Shown piece after piece: positions 8,167 to 17,784 of a stretch of 64,000 nt of DNA (positions are counted from its first letter, which is position 1; every line of letters begins with the position of its first letter). Both the position numbers and the translations under genes were made by a program. Source of the DNA: Sutcliffiella horikoshii (GTDB lineage Bacteria; Bacillota; Bacilli; Bacillales; Bacillaceae_I); the NCBI RefSeq assembly GCF_020524325.1, contig NZ_JAIVKY010000002.1:496001-560000 (forward strand), read 5' to 3'. A model generated the notes under the pieces. It saw only the letters and a program-made list of their open reading frames with translations, did not search any database and had not been told where the DNA came from.

Positions 8167-9936
8167 CTATTGTAAATCTTCATTTTCTTTAGACAATTTC
8201 ACCGTAAAGGCAGTCCCCTTATTCAGCTCGCTCGTAACAGAAATACTGCCATGATGGGCTTCCACGATATGCTTGACAATCGCAAGTCCTAAACCGGTTC
8301 CGCCTGAGTTCCGACTCCTCGCCTTATCTACCCGGTAAAAACGTTCAAAAATCCTTGGTATCTCATTCTGCTCCATCCCAATACCAGTATCGGACACCAC
8401 AATGATTACCTCTTTTCCTACCTCTTCCACTTTCACCTTTACTTCTCCACCGGCTGGTGTATATGCGATGGCATTGTTAATAAGATTAATGAAAACCTGT
8501 TTAATCCTGGAGACATCTGCAAACAAATATAGCTCTTTCTTAGGTTTGGATAGAGCAAGGTCAATTTCTTTCTCTCTTGCCTTGCCTTCCAATATTACAA
8601 ATATCTCTTCCAATAGATCGTTTATTTCTAAATATTCAGGGTTCAATCTAAATCCTTGTTTCTCAATTTTAGAAAGATCAAGCAGGTCTTCAATGAGTGA
8701 CTGAAGTCTGTCACTTTCTTTTAAAATGATGGAAAGAAAATACTCTAAGGTATCTTTATCATTCATCGCTCCATCCAACAAGGTTTCTGAGAACCCTTTG
8801 ATAGAAGTGATTGGCGTTTTTAACTCATGCGACACATTGGCGACAAAATCTTTTCTCATTTGTTCAAGCTTTTTCAATTCTGTTATGTCATGGAAAACAA
8901 GGACAATCCCTTTCCATTCATCGTTAACACCTATGATAGGCGCCCCATACACTTCAAAGTGTCTGCGTTCAATCGTTAATGGAAGCAGAATTTGCTTTCG
9001 CACACTTACCTCGGTCATAAAAATTTCTTCAATCAATGTGACAACTTCTTTTTGTTCGATCGCTTCATAATAAAGCCTGTATAAATATTCTCCAGGATTT
9101 GCATCAAATGTTTCTTTATAAGCGCGGTTGATGAGGTTCACATAGCCTCGACCATCAATTAAAATCAATCCGCTCCCCATGCTCTCAATTAGAGTGCGCA
9201 GGCGATCTTGCTGCATTTCTTGGGCTTTCGTCATATCCTGAAGATTTCGTGCTAATATGTTGATGGATTGACTTAACATGCCTGTTTCATCCACATGCTC
9301 TTCAAAGGTCCTCGCTTTATAGTTTCCTTTTGCAAGCTCGGTTGCCACTTTGGTTGCAGCTTCAATTGGCCTTGTGTATTGGGAGGTGATTCTCACACCA
9401 AGAAGCAAAATAACTACAAAGGCAGCACCAAGGCTTGCAATTAACAGTCCCCAAATTTGTTGATTGACCCTTTGGAGAGAATCTATTGGAGTACTTAACA
9501 TTAAAAATCCATCTCGAACTCCATTTCTGGAAATGGAATTCCCGTAATAATACATTTCATTATTTTGCTCATAAAATATTCTGTCACGATTCTTATTCTT
9601 TTTAACTGCCTCTTTTATTATTTCCTGATGTGAGTCCACGCCAGAAACAGTCGGCCCTGCGGTCTCATATACTACCGTTCCATCTTTATCGGTAATGCTG
9701 ATTCTTGCCGCTAAGGTCTTACTAACATCTTCTAAATGCTTTTGCAGAGTCGGTGTCACACTGGTCTCCTCTTCCACCAGCATTGTGACAAGCTCTGTTT
9801 CTTTGATAAGCCTCTGATTAAAGGTGTTTAAATAAAAGGATTTAAAGAGCTGCCCAAGCAATAGCCCCAAGCACACAAGCACCACGATAATTAAAGTGAT
9901 GAGTGCAAACAGCAGCCTTGAGCGAAACCTATTCAT
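8167..9936 (-). CDS. phoR: Phosphate-sensing histidine kinase PhoR
   Basis: Membrane sensor kinase of the phosphate-starvation response. Order of domains in 589 aa: membrane helix (8-30), extracytoplasmic sensor (about 31-160), second helix (162-182), HAMP (183-235), PAS (about 245-355), dimerisation domain with the phosphorylated histidine H370 in VSHELKTPITS, and an ATPase domain with NLINNAIAYTP, DTGIGM and GTGLGLAIVKH. It overlaps phoP by eight bases, giving coupled translation. Assignment to phosphate rather than another signal follows from B. subtilis synteny with polA and mdh. Confidence 0.93.
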   Translation of the reverse strand: MNRFRSRLLFALITLIIVVLVCLGLLLGQLFKSFYLNTFNQRLIKETELVTMLVEEETSVTPTLQKHLEDVSKTLAARISITDKDGTVVYETAGPTVSGVDSHQEIIKEAVKKNKNRDRIFYEQNNEMYYYGNSISRNGVRDGFLMLSTPIDSLQRVNQQIWGLLIASLGAAFVVILLLGVRITSQYTRPIEAATKVATELAKGNYKARTFEEHVDETGMLSQSINILARNLQDMTKAQEMQQDRLRTLIESMGSGLILIDGRGYVNLINRAYKETFDANPGEYLYRLYYEAIEQKEVVTLIEEIFMTEVSVRKQILLPLTIERRHFEVYGAPIIGVNDEWKGIVLVFHDITELKKLEQMRKDFVANVSHELKTPITSIKGFSETLLDGAMNDKDTLEYFLSIILKESDRLQSLIEDLLDLSKIEKQGFRLNPEYLEINDLLEEIFVILEGKAREKEIDLALSKPKKELYLFADVSRIKQVFINLINNAIAYTPAGGEVKVKVEEVGKEVIIVVSDTGIGMEQNEIPRIFERFYRVDKARSRNSGGTGLGLAIVKHIVEAHHGSISVTSELNKGTAFTVKLSKENEDLQ

Positions 9937-10654
9937 GTATTTTCGGTTCCTCTAGCTTGTACCCTAAACCTCTAATTGTTTTTATATATGTAGGTTTTTT
10001 TGTATCTGTCTCTATTTTTTCTCTCAGATGACTTATATGAACATCGACAATACGTGTATCACCGGCAAAATCATAGTTCCACACCGCGCTCAAAAGTTGA
10101 TCGCGTGTCAGCACTCTACCCTTATTCTTAGATAAGTAGACCAAAAGCTCAAATTCCTTTGGCGTAAGTTCCAATCGTTCTTCACGAAAATAAGCTTCAT
10201 AGTGTTCAGGCAATATTTTAACATCACCGATTACAATCTTTTCAGTGGCGTCTTCTTCTACTTTTGGTGCCTCTGTGTTATTTGTCATTTGTTGCATTCT
10301 GCGAAGAATAGCCTTTACCCTGGCAACCACTTCTCTCGGACTAAAGGGTTTGGTCATATAATCATCGGCACCTAATTCTAATCCTAACACCTTGTCAAAC
10401 TCATCATCCTTAGCAGTAAGCATCAGAATTGGGGTATGGATTTTTTGCTGCCTTAATTCTTTACATACTTCTATTCCATCTTTTTTTGGAAGCATCAGAT
10501 CTAAAACGATCATATCAAATCGATCTTCCATCGCTTTATTCAAGCCTTCTTCTCCGTCCATTGCAACGGAAACATCATATCCTGCTTGCTGTAAATTATA
10601 CTGTAACAATGTTACAATCGATTGTTCATCATCTACAATAAGAATCTTTTTCAT
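9929..10654 (-). CDS. phoP: Response regulator PhoP (OmpR family)
   Basis: DNA-binding partner of PhoR that activates the Pho regulon when phosphate is scarce. The receiver domain has the acidic pocket DDE (8-10), the phosphorylated aspartate D52 in VLDLMLP and the conserved lysine in MLTAKDD. A winged-helix domain follows (about 140-238), ending with the RGLGYKLE wing typical of OmpR-type proteins; 241 aa is the normal length. The start has a strong GGAGGAAAA site. It is the first gene of the phoPR operon. Confidence 0.95.
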   Translation of the reverse strand: MKKILIVDDEQSIVTLLQYNLQQAGYDVSVAMDGEEGLNKAMEDRFDMIVLDLMLPKKDGIEVCKELRQQKIHTPILMLTAKDDEFDKVLGLELGADDYMTKPFSPREVVARVKAILRRMQQMTNNTEAPKVEEDATEKIVIGDVKILPEHYEAYFREERLELTPKEFELLVYLSKNKGRVLTRDQLLSAVWNYDFAGDTRIVDVHISHLREKIETDTKKPTYIKTIRGLGYKLEEPKIHE

Positions 10655-10819
10655 TCTTTTCCTCCACCAACTGTTTTGGAAAACCCATTTTTTTCACCCA
10701 ATTAGCAATTCTATAATTTCTCTATTATTACTTTTCCATTTTACACGTATTCATTATTCATCACAATAAAGAAAAGCTTACCACTCGAGATATCCGCGTG
10801 GGAATTTAGTTTTCTAAAA

Positions 10820-10848
10820 TAAAAAAAGAGCCTAAGCTCTTTTTTAAA
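10820..10848 (-). terminator. Terminator of the MaoC-like gene
   Basis: A short AAAAGAGC / GCTCTTTT stem with a long T run on the minus strand. The stop codon of the MaoC-like gene sits inside the right arm. Confidence 0.75.
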
Positions 10849-11320
10849 AGTTTTCCATCGCGCTGCTCTCCATCGGTTCAAGACGATGAGGAGGACAGAC
10901 TGTAATGGAGCCTTTAGCAACCGTTTGATTTTCTTCATTTGTACCGTGAACACTCATTACAACACAATGATCTTTTTCTTTAATTTCTACCACTTCAAAA
11001 AGAAATTGAACGCTTCCATAGTGGTAGACCGGTTTTGGAAAAGAAATGTCTTGGTGTACAACATGACTTCCCGGACCTGGTAAATATTTGGATACAGCGG
11101 AAGTAATGATACCAGTTAACATGATGCTAGGTACAATTGGTTTTTTAAATGGTGTTTGGGACGCATAGTCATGCTGGATATAGAGAGGGTTCGCGTCATT
11201 AGTTAAGCCAAGGTATAATAATAGATCTTTGTCTTCTATTTTTTCGGTCAGCTCTAGTTTTTCGCCGACTTGAATTTCTGCAAGTTTTCTTCCGAGTTTT
11301 CTCTTTTTACCTAGTAACAT
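10844..11320 (-). CDS. MaoC-like hotdog-fold protein, probable acyl-CoA binding
   Basis: A 158-aa hotdog-fold protein resembling MaoC/(R)-specific enoyl-CoA hydratases. The hydratase signature is recognisable as LGLTNDANPLYIQHDYA, but the residue equivalent to the catalytic histidine of the D-x-N-P-L-H motif is tyrosine, and the usual glycine before the aspartate is asparagine. It may therefore bind rather than hydrate enoyl-CoA, or have a different chemistry. It is a single-gene unit between phoP and mdh with its own terminator and a perfect cre box 42 bp upstream, which suggests carbon-catabolite control. The ATG at 11320 has AGGGGGTG upstream. Confidence 0.75.
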   Translation of the reverse strand: MLLGKKRKLGRKLAEIQVGEKLELTEKIEDKDLLLYLGLTNDANPLYIQHDYASQTPFKKPIVPSIMLTGIITSAVSKYLPGPGSHVVHQDISFPKPVYHYGSVQFLFEVVEIKEKDHCVVMSVHGTNEENQTVAKGSITVCPPHRLEPMESSAMENF

Positions 11321-11361
11321 ACATACACCCCCTGATGATGTTGGAAAATACCCCTTGTTGC

Positions 11362-11377
11362 TTGTAACCGTTTACAA
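11362..11377. promoter_or_regulatory. cre box (CcpA site) upstream of the MaoC-like gene
   Basis: TTGTAACCGTTTACAA matches the consensus WTGNAANCGNWWNCAW at every position and is a perfect palindrome. It lies after the mdh terminator and 42-57 bp before the MaoC-like start, so it most likely controls that gene. Confidence 0.75.
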
Positions 11378-11387
11378 TAGTGTGGTA

Positions 11388-11416
11388 AAAATTCGGGGAA
11401 AGAATTCCCCGAATCA
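11388..11416 (-). terminator. mdh terminator
   Basis: ATTCGGGGAA / TTCCCCGAAT stem followed by TTTTTACC on the minus strand. Repeat R6 lies between the mdh stop and this terminator, so R6 is part of the mdh transcript. Confidence 0.85.
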
Positions 11417-11436
11417 ATTACATTCTTCTGTTATAC

Positions 11437-11568
11437 ACCGCTGTTGATTTCCGCACCGGGCTTCGCTTTCCTAGGGGCGGTGCTTGAGCCTCCTCACTTC
11501 GTTGCGGGGTCTCAAGCTACCGCTATCTCCCTCAGGAGTCTTCGCCCTGTGCTCCAATCAACAGCTAG
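11437..11568 (+). repeat. Structured repeat, subtype A, copy R6
   Basis: Outer helix GCTGTTGATT / AATCAACAGC. The second helix is GCACCGGGC / GCCCTGTGC where other copies have GCAAACGGC / GCCTTTTGC: four positions changed on each strand with pairing kept. The third helix is GCTTGAG / CTCAAGC. Confidence 0.9.
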
Positions 11569-11603
11569 AGATTCTTAAAACTTTCTACATCCTCTTAATA
11601 GTT

Positions 11604-12542
11604 TTAGGATAGGACATTCATGACATTTTTAACGGATTCGACAGATTTGGAAAGTGCGGCTTTTTCTTCTTCTGTCAGCTCTAGTTCAATAATTTTCTCG
11701 ATGCCGCCAGCGCCAAGGATAGTCGGTACGCCAAGGTAGATTCCATCGTGTCCGTATTCTCCTTCAAGATAGGCGATGGAAGGTAGGATTCGGCGTTGAT
11801 CTTTCAGTATCGCTTCTACCATCTCCACCATCGATGCTGCAGGCGCATAATAGGCACTACCATTGCCAAGCAGGTTGACGATTTCGCCGCCGCCTTTTCT
11901 TGTTCTTTCCACAATTGCATCTAGACGATCTTTCGGAAGCAATGTTTCTAGCGGAATTCCACCTGCATAGGAATATCGGACAAGCGGCACCATGTCATCG
12001 CCATGACCTCCAAGCACGAATCCTGTAACATCTTTAACAGAAAGATTTAGTTCCTGAGATACAAATGTACGGAATCGAGCGGTATCTAGCACTCCTGATT
12101 GACCGATTACTCGGTTTTTAGGGAACCCGGACTCCTTGAATACAGTGTATGTCATGGCGTCTACTGGGTTGGTCAACACGATGATATAACAATCAGGTGA
12201 GTGTTTCACAATCTCACGCGTTACGCTTTTCATGATGTTTTGATTTGTCGTAACCAAATCATCACGGCTCATACCTGGTTTACGGGCGATCCCGGCTGTA
12301 ATGACAACGATGTCGGAATTAGCTGTATCTTCATAGTTGGATGTTCCTGTAATGTTTGCGTCAAATCCTTGGACTGGACCTGCTTCTAACATATCTAAAG
12401 CTTTTCCTTTAGTAGGATTCTCCATTTGCGGGATGTCTACAAGTACAACGTCTGCGAGTTCTTTTTGCGCGAGTAAGAATGCAGTGGTTGCACCCGTGAA
12501 GCCTCCTCCGATTACCGATACCTTTTTACGTCTCATTGTCAT
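11604..12542 (-). CDS. mdh: Malate dehydrogenase (Mdh)
   Basis: Oxidises malate to oxaloacetate with NAD in the citrate cycle; the LDH-like type. N-terminal [15 protein letters not shown] is the NAD loop, with an acidic residue (VLVDI) selecting [19 protein letters not shown] is the mobile substrate loop with its arginines, VTNPVDAMT and [12 protein letters not shown] hold the catalytic aspartate/histidine region. With the ATG at 12542 (seven bases from GGAGG) the length is 312 aa, as in B. subtilis; the ATG at 12548 is too close to the ribosome site. Confidence 0.97.
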   Translation of the reverse strand: MTMRRKKVSVIGGGFTGATTAFLLAQKELADVVLVDIPQMENPTKGKALDMLEAGPVQGFDANITGTSNYEDTANSDIVVITAGIARKPGMSRDDLVTTNQNIMKSVTREIVKHSPDCYIIVLTNPVDAMTYTVFKESGFPKNRVIGQSGVLDTARFRTFVSQELNLSVKDVTGFVLGGHGDDMVPLVRYSYAGGIPLETLLPKDRLDAIVERTRKGGGEIVNLLGNGSAYYAPAASMVEMVEAILKDQRRILPSIAYLEGEYGHDGIYLGVPTILGAGGIEKIIELELTEEEKAALSKSVESVKNVMNVLS

Positions 12543-12580
12543 ATTCATTCCTCCCTAACCTATTAATGGGCAACTCTTAC

Positions 12581-12715
12581 ACCGCTGATGATTTACGCAA
12601 ACGGCTTCGCTTTCCGCGGGACGGTGCTTGAGCCTCCTCGGCTTCGCCTGTGGGGTCTCAAGCTACCGTTACTCCCCCGCTGGAGTCTTCGCCTTTTGCT
12701 CCAATCATCAGCTAG
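12581..12715 (+). repeat. Structured repeat, subtype A, copy R7
   Basis: The outer helix is GCTGATGATT / AATCATCAGC, a paired change from GCTGTTGATT / AATCAACAGC of R6. The apical hairpin is GGCTTCGCC. It lies between the icd terminator and mdh. Confidence 0.9.
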
Positions 12716-12744
12716 AGTGCATCGTTTACCACTAGCTTATTTTC

Positions 12745-12781
12745 AAAAAGCAAAAACCCTTCGAGAGTTTTTGCTTTTTTT
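12745..12781 (-). terminator. icd terminator
   Basis: AAAGCAAAAACYCT-type stem (GCAAAAAC / GTTTTTGC, loop CCTTCGAGA) five bases after the icd stop, with T runs. Confidence 0.8.
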
Positions 12782-12785
12782 GAAA

Positions 12786-14054
12786 TTACATGTTTTTGAT
12801 TAGTTCGTCGCCAAACTCGGAGCATTTTACTTCTGTTGCGCCGTCCATTAGACGTGCAAAGTCATAAGTTACAACTTTAGAAGCGATGGATTTTTCCATA
12901 GCATCTACTACAAGTTTAGCAGCTTCTGTCCAGCCTAGGTGCTCAAGCATTAATACACCAGAAAGGATTACAGAAGATGGGTTTACTTTATCAAGACCAG
13001 CGTATTTCGGAGCAGTACCATGTGTAGCTTCGAAAATTGCATGACCAGTTTCATAGTTGATGTTTGCTCCTGGAGCGATTCCGATTCCACCTACTTGTGC
13101 AGCAAGTGCATCAGAGATGTAGTCACCGTTCAGGTTCATTGTTGCCACAACATCGAACTCTTTTGGACGAGTAAGAATTTGTTGTAAGAAGATATCAGCA
13201 ATGGAATCCTTCACAAGGATCTTGCCTTCTGCTTCTGCAGCTTCTTGCGCTTTGTTTGCAGCATCTTTACCTTCCGCTTCCGCGATACGGTCATATTGTG
13301 CCCAAGTGAATACTTTATCGCCGAATTCTTTTTCAGCTAGCTCGTAACCCCAGTTTTTGAAAGCACCCTCAGTGAATTTCATGATGTTTCCTTTGTGAAC
13401 TAGTGTTACAGATTTGCGGCCATGTTCGATTGCATAGTTGATGGCACCACGAACAAGACGGGAAGTACCTTCTTCAGATACAGGCTTGATTCCGATACCG
13501 GAAGTTTCAGGGAAACGGATTTTGTTAACTCCCATTTCTGTTTGAAGGAAGTTGATTAGCTTTTCTACTTCCGCAGAACCTTTCGCATACTCGATTCCAG
13601 CATAAATATCTTCTGTGTTTTCGCGGAAAATAACCATGTCAGTGTCTTCAGGGCGTTTAATAGGAGAAGGAACTCCTTGGAAATAACGAACAGGACGTAA
13701 GCATGTAAATAGATCCAACTCTTGACGTAAAGCAACGTTAAGAGAACGGATTCCGCCACCAACTGGAGTAGTCAGAGGTCCTTTAATTGCAATTATGTAC
13801 TCACGGATATCATCAAGTGTTTGACTTGGCAACCATTCACCTGTTTGGTTGAATGCTTTTTCTCCAGCCAATACTTCTTTCCAAACAATTTCCTTTTCAC
13901 CATTATATGCTTTTTCAACAGCTGCTTCTAAAACACGGGATGCAGATGCCCAAATGTCAGGACCAATTCCGTCTCCCTCGATGAATGGAATAATTGGGTT
14001 GTTAGGTACGTTTAAAACACCATCTGTAACTGTAATTTTTGTTCCTTGTGTCAA
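12786..14054 (-). CDS. icd: Isocitrate dehydrogenase, NADP-dependent (Icd)
   Basis: Oxidative decarboxylation of isocitrate to 2-oxoglutarate. Residues [21 protein letters not shown] hold the substrate-binding serine and arginines, [13 protein letters not shown] the family signature, and [19 protein letters not shown] the metal-binding aspartates. The 422-aa length fits Bacillus enzymes. The start codon is TTG, eight bases after AGGAGG, with no nearby ATG. It follows citZ with a 114-bp gap and is separated from mdh by a terminator and repeat R7, so the classic citZ-icd-mdh cluster is here broken into at least two transcription units or attenuated. Confidence 0.96.
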   Translation of the reverse strand: MTQGTKITVTDGVLNVPNNPIIPFIEGDGIGPDIWASASRVLEAAVEKAYNGEKEIVWKEVLAGEKAFNQTGEWLPSQTLDDIREYIIAIKGPLTTPVGGGIRSLNVALRQELDLFTCLRPVRYFQGVPSPIKRPEDTDMVIFRENTEDIYAGIEYAKGSAEVEKLINFLQTEMGVNKIRFPETSGIGIKPVSEEGTSRLVRGAINYAIEHGRKSVTLVHKGNIMKFTEGAFKNWGYELAEKEFGDKVFTWAQYDRIAEAEGKDAANKAQEAAEAEGKILVKDSIADIFLQQILTRPKEFDVVATMNLNGDYISDALAAQVGGIGIAPGANINYETGHAIFEATHGTAPKYAGLDKVNPSSVILSGVLMLEHLGWTEAAKLVVDAMEKSIASKVVTYDFARLMDGATEVKCSEFGDELIKNM

Positions 14055-14168
14055 AGTAAAAACCTCCTAAGAATATGATGACAATAGATGTTTGGGAAAG
14101 GGATTTCCCCTCCCCATGTATTATAGCAAAAATTCAATCAATGTATCTTGTTGTAACGTTATGTTTAA

Positions 14169-15287
14169 TTAGCTACGTTTTTCTAATGGTACATAGTCCT
14201 GTTTGCCAGGGCCAGTATAATCTGCACGCGGACGGATCAAGCGGTTGTTGGAATACTGCTCAAGGATATGAGCCAACCAACCGGATACACGGCTCACAGC
14301 AAAGATTGGTGTGAATAAGTCATGATCAATTCCTAAAGAATGATACACAGACGCACTGTAGAAATCAACGTTTGGCGGAAGCGGTTTCTCGGAAGTCACG
14401 ATTTCTTCCACTTTCACGGACATTTCATACCATTTAGGCTGACCTGTCAGGTGTGTAAGTTTCTCAGACATTTCACGTAAATGCTTCGCACGAGGATCAC
14501 CCTGGCGATATACGCGGTGACCGAAGCCCATGATTTTTTCTTTATTTGCTAGTTTTTCACGGATATAACTTTCCGCATTTTCTACTTCCCCAATTTCAGA
14601 AAGCATCTTCATAACCGCTTCGTTTGCTCCACCGTGCAATGGACCTTTTAACGCCCCAATTGCAGCAGTAACACCAGAGTAAACATCAGATAATGTCGCT
14701 ACACATACACGTGCAGTGAAAGTAGATGCATTCAACTCATGGTCAGCATGAAGAACTAATGCTTTATTGAATGCTTCAATGGCAACCTCAGATGGCTCTT
14801 CTCCAGTTAACATGTATAAGAAGTTAGCTGCCATGCCAAGATCTGTTCTTGGAGCAATAGGATCCAACCCTTTACGGATTCTTGAGAACGCTGTCACAAT
14901 TGTCGGCATTTTAGCTTGCAAACGAACAGCCTTGTGATAGTTTACTTCAGGATCCATGTTATCTGCTTCTGCATCATATAGACCTAATAATGATACTGCC
15001 GTACGTAATGCAGCCATAGGGTGAACTTTATCGATTGGATAAGTTTTAAAGTGATTGATGACTTCATCAGGAAGCGCAGCATTTTCAGCTAATTCTTTCT
15101 TCAGGGAAGCCAATTCTTCCTTGTTAGGCAATTTTTGATGCCATAAAAGATAGATTACCTCTTCGAAGCTAGCATAGTCTGCTAAGTCATCAATGTTGTA
15201 GCCAACATACGTTAGTGTGTCGTCAATAATGGAACTGATAGCGGAAGTTGTTGCTACAATTCCTTCTAGACCTTTAGTTGTTGTCAT
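14169..15287 (-). CDS. citZ: Citrate synthase (CitZ)
   Basis: Condenses acetyl-CoA and oxaloacetate. The 372-aa protein is the short Gram-positive type. Catalytic histidines are visible in LHADHELNASTFTARV and in MGFGHRVYRQGDPRAKHL; the catalytic aspartate lies in PPNVDFYSASVYHSLG. ATG with AAAGGAGAGG. It is the first gene of the citZ-icd block and has a long leader, described separately. Confidence 0.96.
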   Translation of the reverse strand: MTTTKGLEGIVATTSAISSIIDDTLTYVGYNIDDLADYASFEEVIYLLWHQKLPNKEELASLKKELAENAALPDEVINHFKTYPIDKVHPMAALRTAVSLLGLYDAEADNMDPEVNYHKAVRLQAKMPTIVTAFSRIRKGLDPIAPRTDLGMAANFLYMLTGEEPSEVAIEAFNKALVLHADHELNASTFTARVCVATLSDVYSGVTAAIGALKGPLHGGANEAVMKMLSEIGEVENAESYIREKLANKEKIMGFGHRVYRQGDPRAKHLREMSEKLTHLTGQPKWYEMSVKVEEIVTSEKPLPPNVDFYSASVYHSLGIDHDLFTPIFAVSRVSGWLAHILEQYSNNRLIRPRADYTGPGKQDYVPLEKRS

Positions 15288-15581
15288 TTCAAACCTCTCC
15301 TTTATGTGAAAAATTTCTTCAAATCCTTATCTACCATTGCCCACCCGAACGCTTGCTCACCATAATGATAAAAATTAATGCTCTGCATAAATATTTAGAG
15401 TAATTCATTAATTCAGAATCTAGCAAACTAAGAAAATGCTTACATTTCCATTCAAAAAAATAAGCGCCATATCCATTATGTTCATGGGGGTGCGCGCATT
15501 TTCGGCGAACAATGTTTCTCTTGCTTAGTAGGAAGGAAGTGTCCTTGTCCCTATTATAAACAATTATCTGACTTTTGTGAA
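15288..15581 (-). promoter_or_regulatory. citZ promoter and long untranslated leader
   Basis: On the minus strand TTCACA (15576-15581) and TATAAT (15553-15558) are 17 bp apart, a near-consensus sigma-A promoter. The nearest downstream gene is citZ, so the leader would be about 258 nt. An AT-rich palindrome ATAATTGTTTATAA overlaps the -10 box; it resembles, but does not match in spacing, the ATAA-N7-TTAT CcpC operator. In B. subtilis citZ is repressed by CcpC and CcpA and its leader binds aconitase; whether this leader does is unknown. Confidence 0.6.
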
Positions 15582-15642
15582 TGAAAAGAACGAAAGTCCT
15601 GCAAAAAATATTATCACGAAAAAATAATTTGTGAAAGATTCC

Positions 15643-16104
15643 CTATGTGAAATACTCTACTACCTTCATTGCAAGATAAGCGATTCCGGCCCCAATCAAC
15701 GGGCCAACAGCCACTCCATTGAACAAGGAAACCGCCAGGATTGTCCCAAAAACCAATGCCGTAGTTATATGTGGGTCATTGGCAAGCAATGTTAATCCGC
15801 TTTTGGCAATTAGTGCAACAGCTATACCAGCTCCCAACGCCACCCAAGCATAGGAAGACTTTAACGCTTCCTGTAATTGCTTGAATCCTATATCCCCAGT
15901 AGCAATCGGAACTAAAACTGCAATAGTTATGATCGTTACTCCCCAATTGATTCCTTTAGATTGCAGATAAGGGAATACTTTATTATCCAGACCAATAACT
16001 TTAATAACAAGCAATACTGCCACAGCAAACATCAAGGATGGATTCTTTGCAATAAAGCCGATTAATAGAAGTATTAGTAAAAACACGGTAGCTTGACTTA
16101 TCAT
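15643..16104 (-). CDS. ytwI: DUF441 family membrane protein (YtwI)
   Basis: A 153-aa protein with four hydrophobic segments and almost no soluble part, matching the UPF0756/DUF441 family in length and in its glycine-rich segments GAGIAVALIAKSGL and GVAVGPLIGAGIAYLAMK. Function is not known. It lies upstream of citZ and divergent from ytvI, as in B. subtilis. Confidence 0.85.
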   Translation of the reverse strand: MISQATVFLLILLLIGFIAKNPSLMFAVAVLLVIKVIGLDNKVFPYLQSKGINWGVTIITIAVLVPIATGDIGFKQLQEALKSSYAWVALGAGIAVALIAKSGLTLLANDPHITTALVFGTILAVSLFNGVAVGPLIGAGIAYLAMKVVEYFT

Positions 16105-16283
16105 TCTGTTTCATCCTTCCAAAACCAGACCCTTTTTCCATACTACCATAATAAAATGCGAAATAAAAAGAATTAAGACCGTACAGAATTTTCCTAATTT
16201 TTAAATATAAAACTATGAAAACAATATGGCAGGTTGTAAAATATGAAGTAAGGAAATTCCGGTATTCATAAGGGGTGTTATGC

Positions 16284-17405
16284 TTGAATTGGAATTATGT
16301 ACATATCGTTTTTCGTCTCCTTCTTGTGCTTCTCATCATCACGTTCGGTCTTGTTTCATTTTTTCATCTCTTCTCCATTGCTTATCCATTCATCATCGCA
16401 TTAATTCTAGCGTTTTTAATAAACCCGCTCGTCAATTTCCTTGAAAAGAGTGGGCGGCTCCCAAGAAGTTTGGCCGTTTTTCTATCCATCATGGCGCTGT
16501 TTGCTACTGTAGTCGGCGTTGTCACATTGCTCATTGTTGAAATTGTTTCAGGTACCGAGTACTTGGCAAAAGTAGTACCGGGACATTTTGAAACGTTAGT
16601 CGTCTATGTAGAACAGTTTGTTGTAAATAACATACTTCCTTTGTTTAATCAGGTCAGTACCATGTTTCATAGTTTGGAAGAGGATCAACAACAGTCACTC
16701 TTAACTAATGTTGAAAATATCGGTGCAACTGTTGCCAGCACAGTTGGAGAGTTCATTCAGTCCTTCCTTACAAATCTTCCAAAACTTATTACATGGATCC
16801 CAAGTGTTGCCACAGTTTTAATATTCTCGTTATTAGCAACCTTTTTCATTAGTAAGGACTGGTACAAGCTAAAAGGAAGACTGAAGAAAATTACTCCTAT
16901 TAAAGCGCAAGGAAGCCTGACTAAAGTGTTTGTAAGCTTAAAGAAAGCTTTCTTCGGTTTCATGCGGGCACAGGCAACGCTTATTTCCATCACTACTATC
17001 ATCGTCTTAATAGGATTATTGATCTTACGGGTCGAATACGCCATTACCGTTGCGTTAATCATAGGTTTGGTAGACTTGATTCCGTATCTTGGAACAGGAT
17101 TGATTTTTGTTCCATGGATTATCTTTTTAGCCATAAGCGGAAATTTGCCCTTAGCTATTGGACTTGGCATTCTGTATTTAATTGTGATCGTGCAGCGTCA
17201 GTTGATGGAGCCAAAGATATTATCATCCAGTATCGGCCTTGATCCATTGGCGACATTAGTAAGTTTATTTGTCGGCTTCCAGCTGATTGGCTTTCTTGGT
17301 CTAATAGTCGGTCCAGTGACAGTAGTTATTTTTAACACACTGTGGAATGCGGGAGTTATTAAAGACATTTACCTATTTATAGTTGGGAAAAATAGAGTGG
17401 TTTAA
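16284..17405 (+). CDS. ytvI: Sporulation integral membrane protein YtvI (AI-2E transporter family)
   Basis: A 373-aa membrane protein of the AI-2E/PerM family with about eight membrane segments; the family signature LIGLVDLIPYLGTGLIFVPW is in the C-terminal half, next to PKILSSSIGLDPLATL. In B. subtilis YtvI is induced in sporulation; the transported substrate is not known. The TTG at 16284 is eight bases after AAGGGG and gives the N-terminus MNWNYVHIVFRLL; a GTG at 16275 is inside the ribosome site. Confidence 0.85.
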   Translation: MNWNYVHIVFRLLLVLLIITFGLVSFFHLFSIAYPFIIALILAFLINPLVNFLEKSGRLPRSLAVFLSIMALFATVVGVVTLLIVEIVSGTEYLAKVVPGHFETLVVYVEQFVVNNILPLFNQVSTMFHSLEEDQQQSLLTNVENIGATVASTVGEFIQSFLTNLPKLITWIPSVATVLIFSLLATFFISKDWYKLKGRLKKITPIKAQGSLTKVFVSLKKAFFGFMRAQATLISITTIIVLIGLLILRVEYAITVALIIGLVDLIPYLGTGLIFVPWIIFLAISGNLPLAIGLGILYLIVIVQRQLMEPKILSSSIGLDPLATLVSLFVGFQLIGFLGLIVGPVTVVIFNTLWNAGVIKDIYLFIVGKNRVV

Positions 17406-17425
17406 TTTGGGTTGTAAGGTTAACG

Positions 17426-17558
17426 ACCGCTGTTCCTTTTCGCAAATGGCGTCGCTTTCCGCGGGACGGTGCTTGAGCCTCCTCACTTCGTTGCGGGGTC
17501 TCAACCTACCGTTACTCCCCCGCTGGAGTCTTTGCCATTTGCTCCAATACACAGCTAG
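17426..17558 (+). repeat. Structured repeat, subtype A, copy R8
   Basis: Second helix GCAAATGGC / GCCATTTGC pairs perfectly, replacing the C·T mismatch of other copies. The outer helix is weaker (GCTGT / ACAGC). It lies between the ytvI stop and its terminator and forms the left edge of the accessory island. Confidence 0.88.
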
Positions 17559-17698
17559 AAAATATGTAAATAAACGTTTATTCTTTTAAAAAACTCAATT
17601 AGACCAACAGGTTCTGATACTTGTCAAAAAAAAATTGTGTGGTGCAAACAACCAAAACACAGGGCAAATCACTATGAAAACTACGACATTTTCTACAT

Positions 17699-17738
17699 TA
17701 AAAAGGCTTAGAGTGTTTTCCTATCTAAGCCTTTTTAC
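17699..17738. terminator. Bidirectional terminator at the left edge of the island
   Basis: AAAAAGGCTTAGA / TCTAAGCCTTTTT stem with A/T runs on both sides. It can serve both ytvI (+) and the island genes (-). Confidence 0.85.
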
Positions 17739-17750
17739 TTTATTTCATTA

Positions 17751-17777
17751 TTCAACAATCGCCCTAGATTGCGGAAA
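17751..17777. repeat. Island hairpin site a
   Basis: Core CAATCGCCCTAGATTG (17756-17771). Left arm TTCAACAATC, right arm GATTGCGGAA: the arms belong to two different arm types and pair only in the inner five bases. It lies 14 bp after the stop of the gene at 17785. Confidence 0.75.
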
Positions 17778-17784
17778 AACGAGA

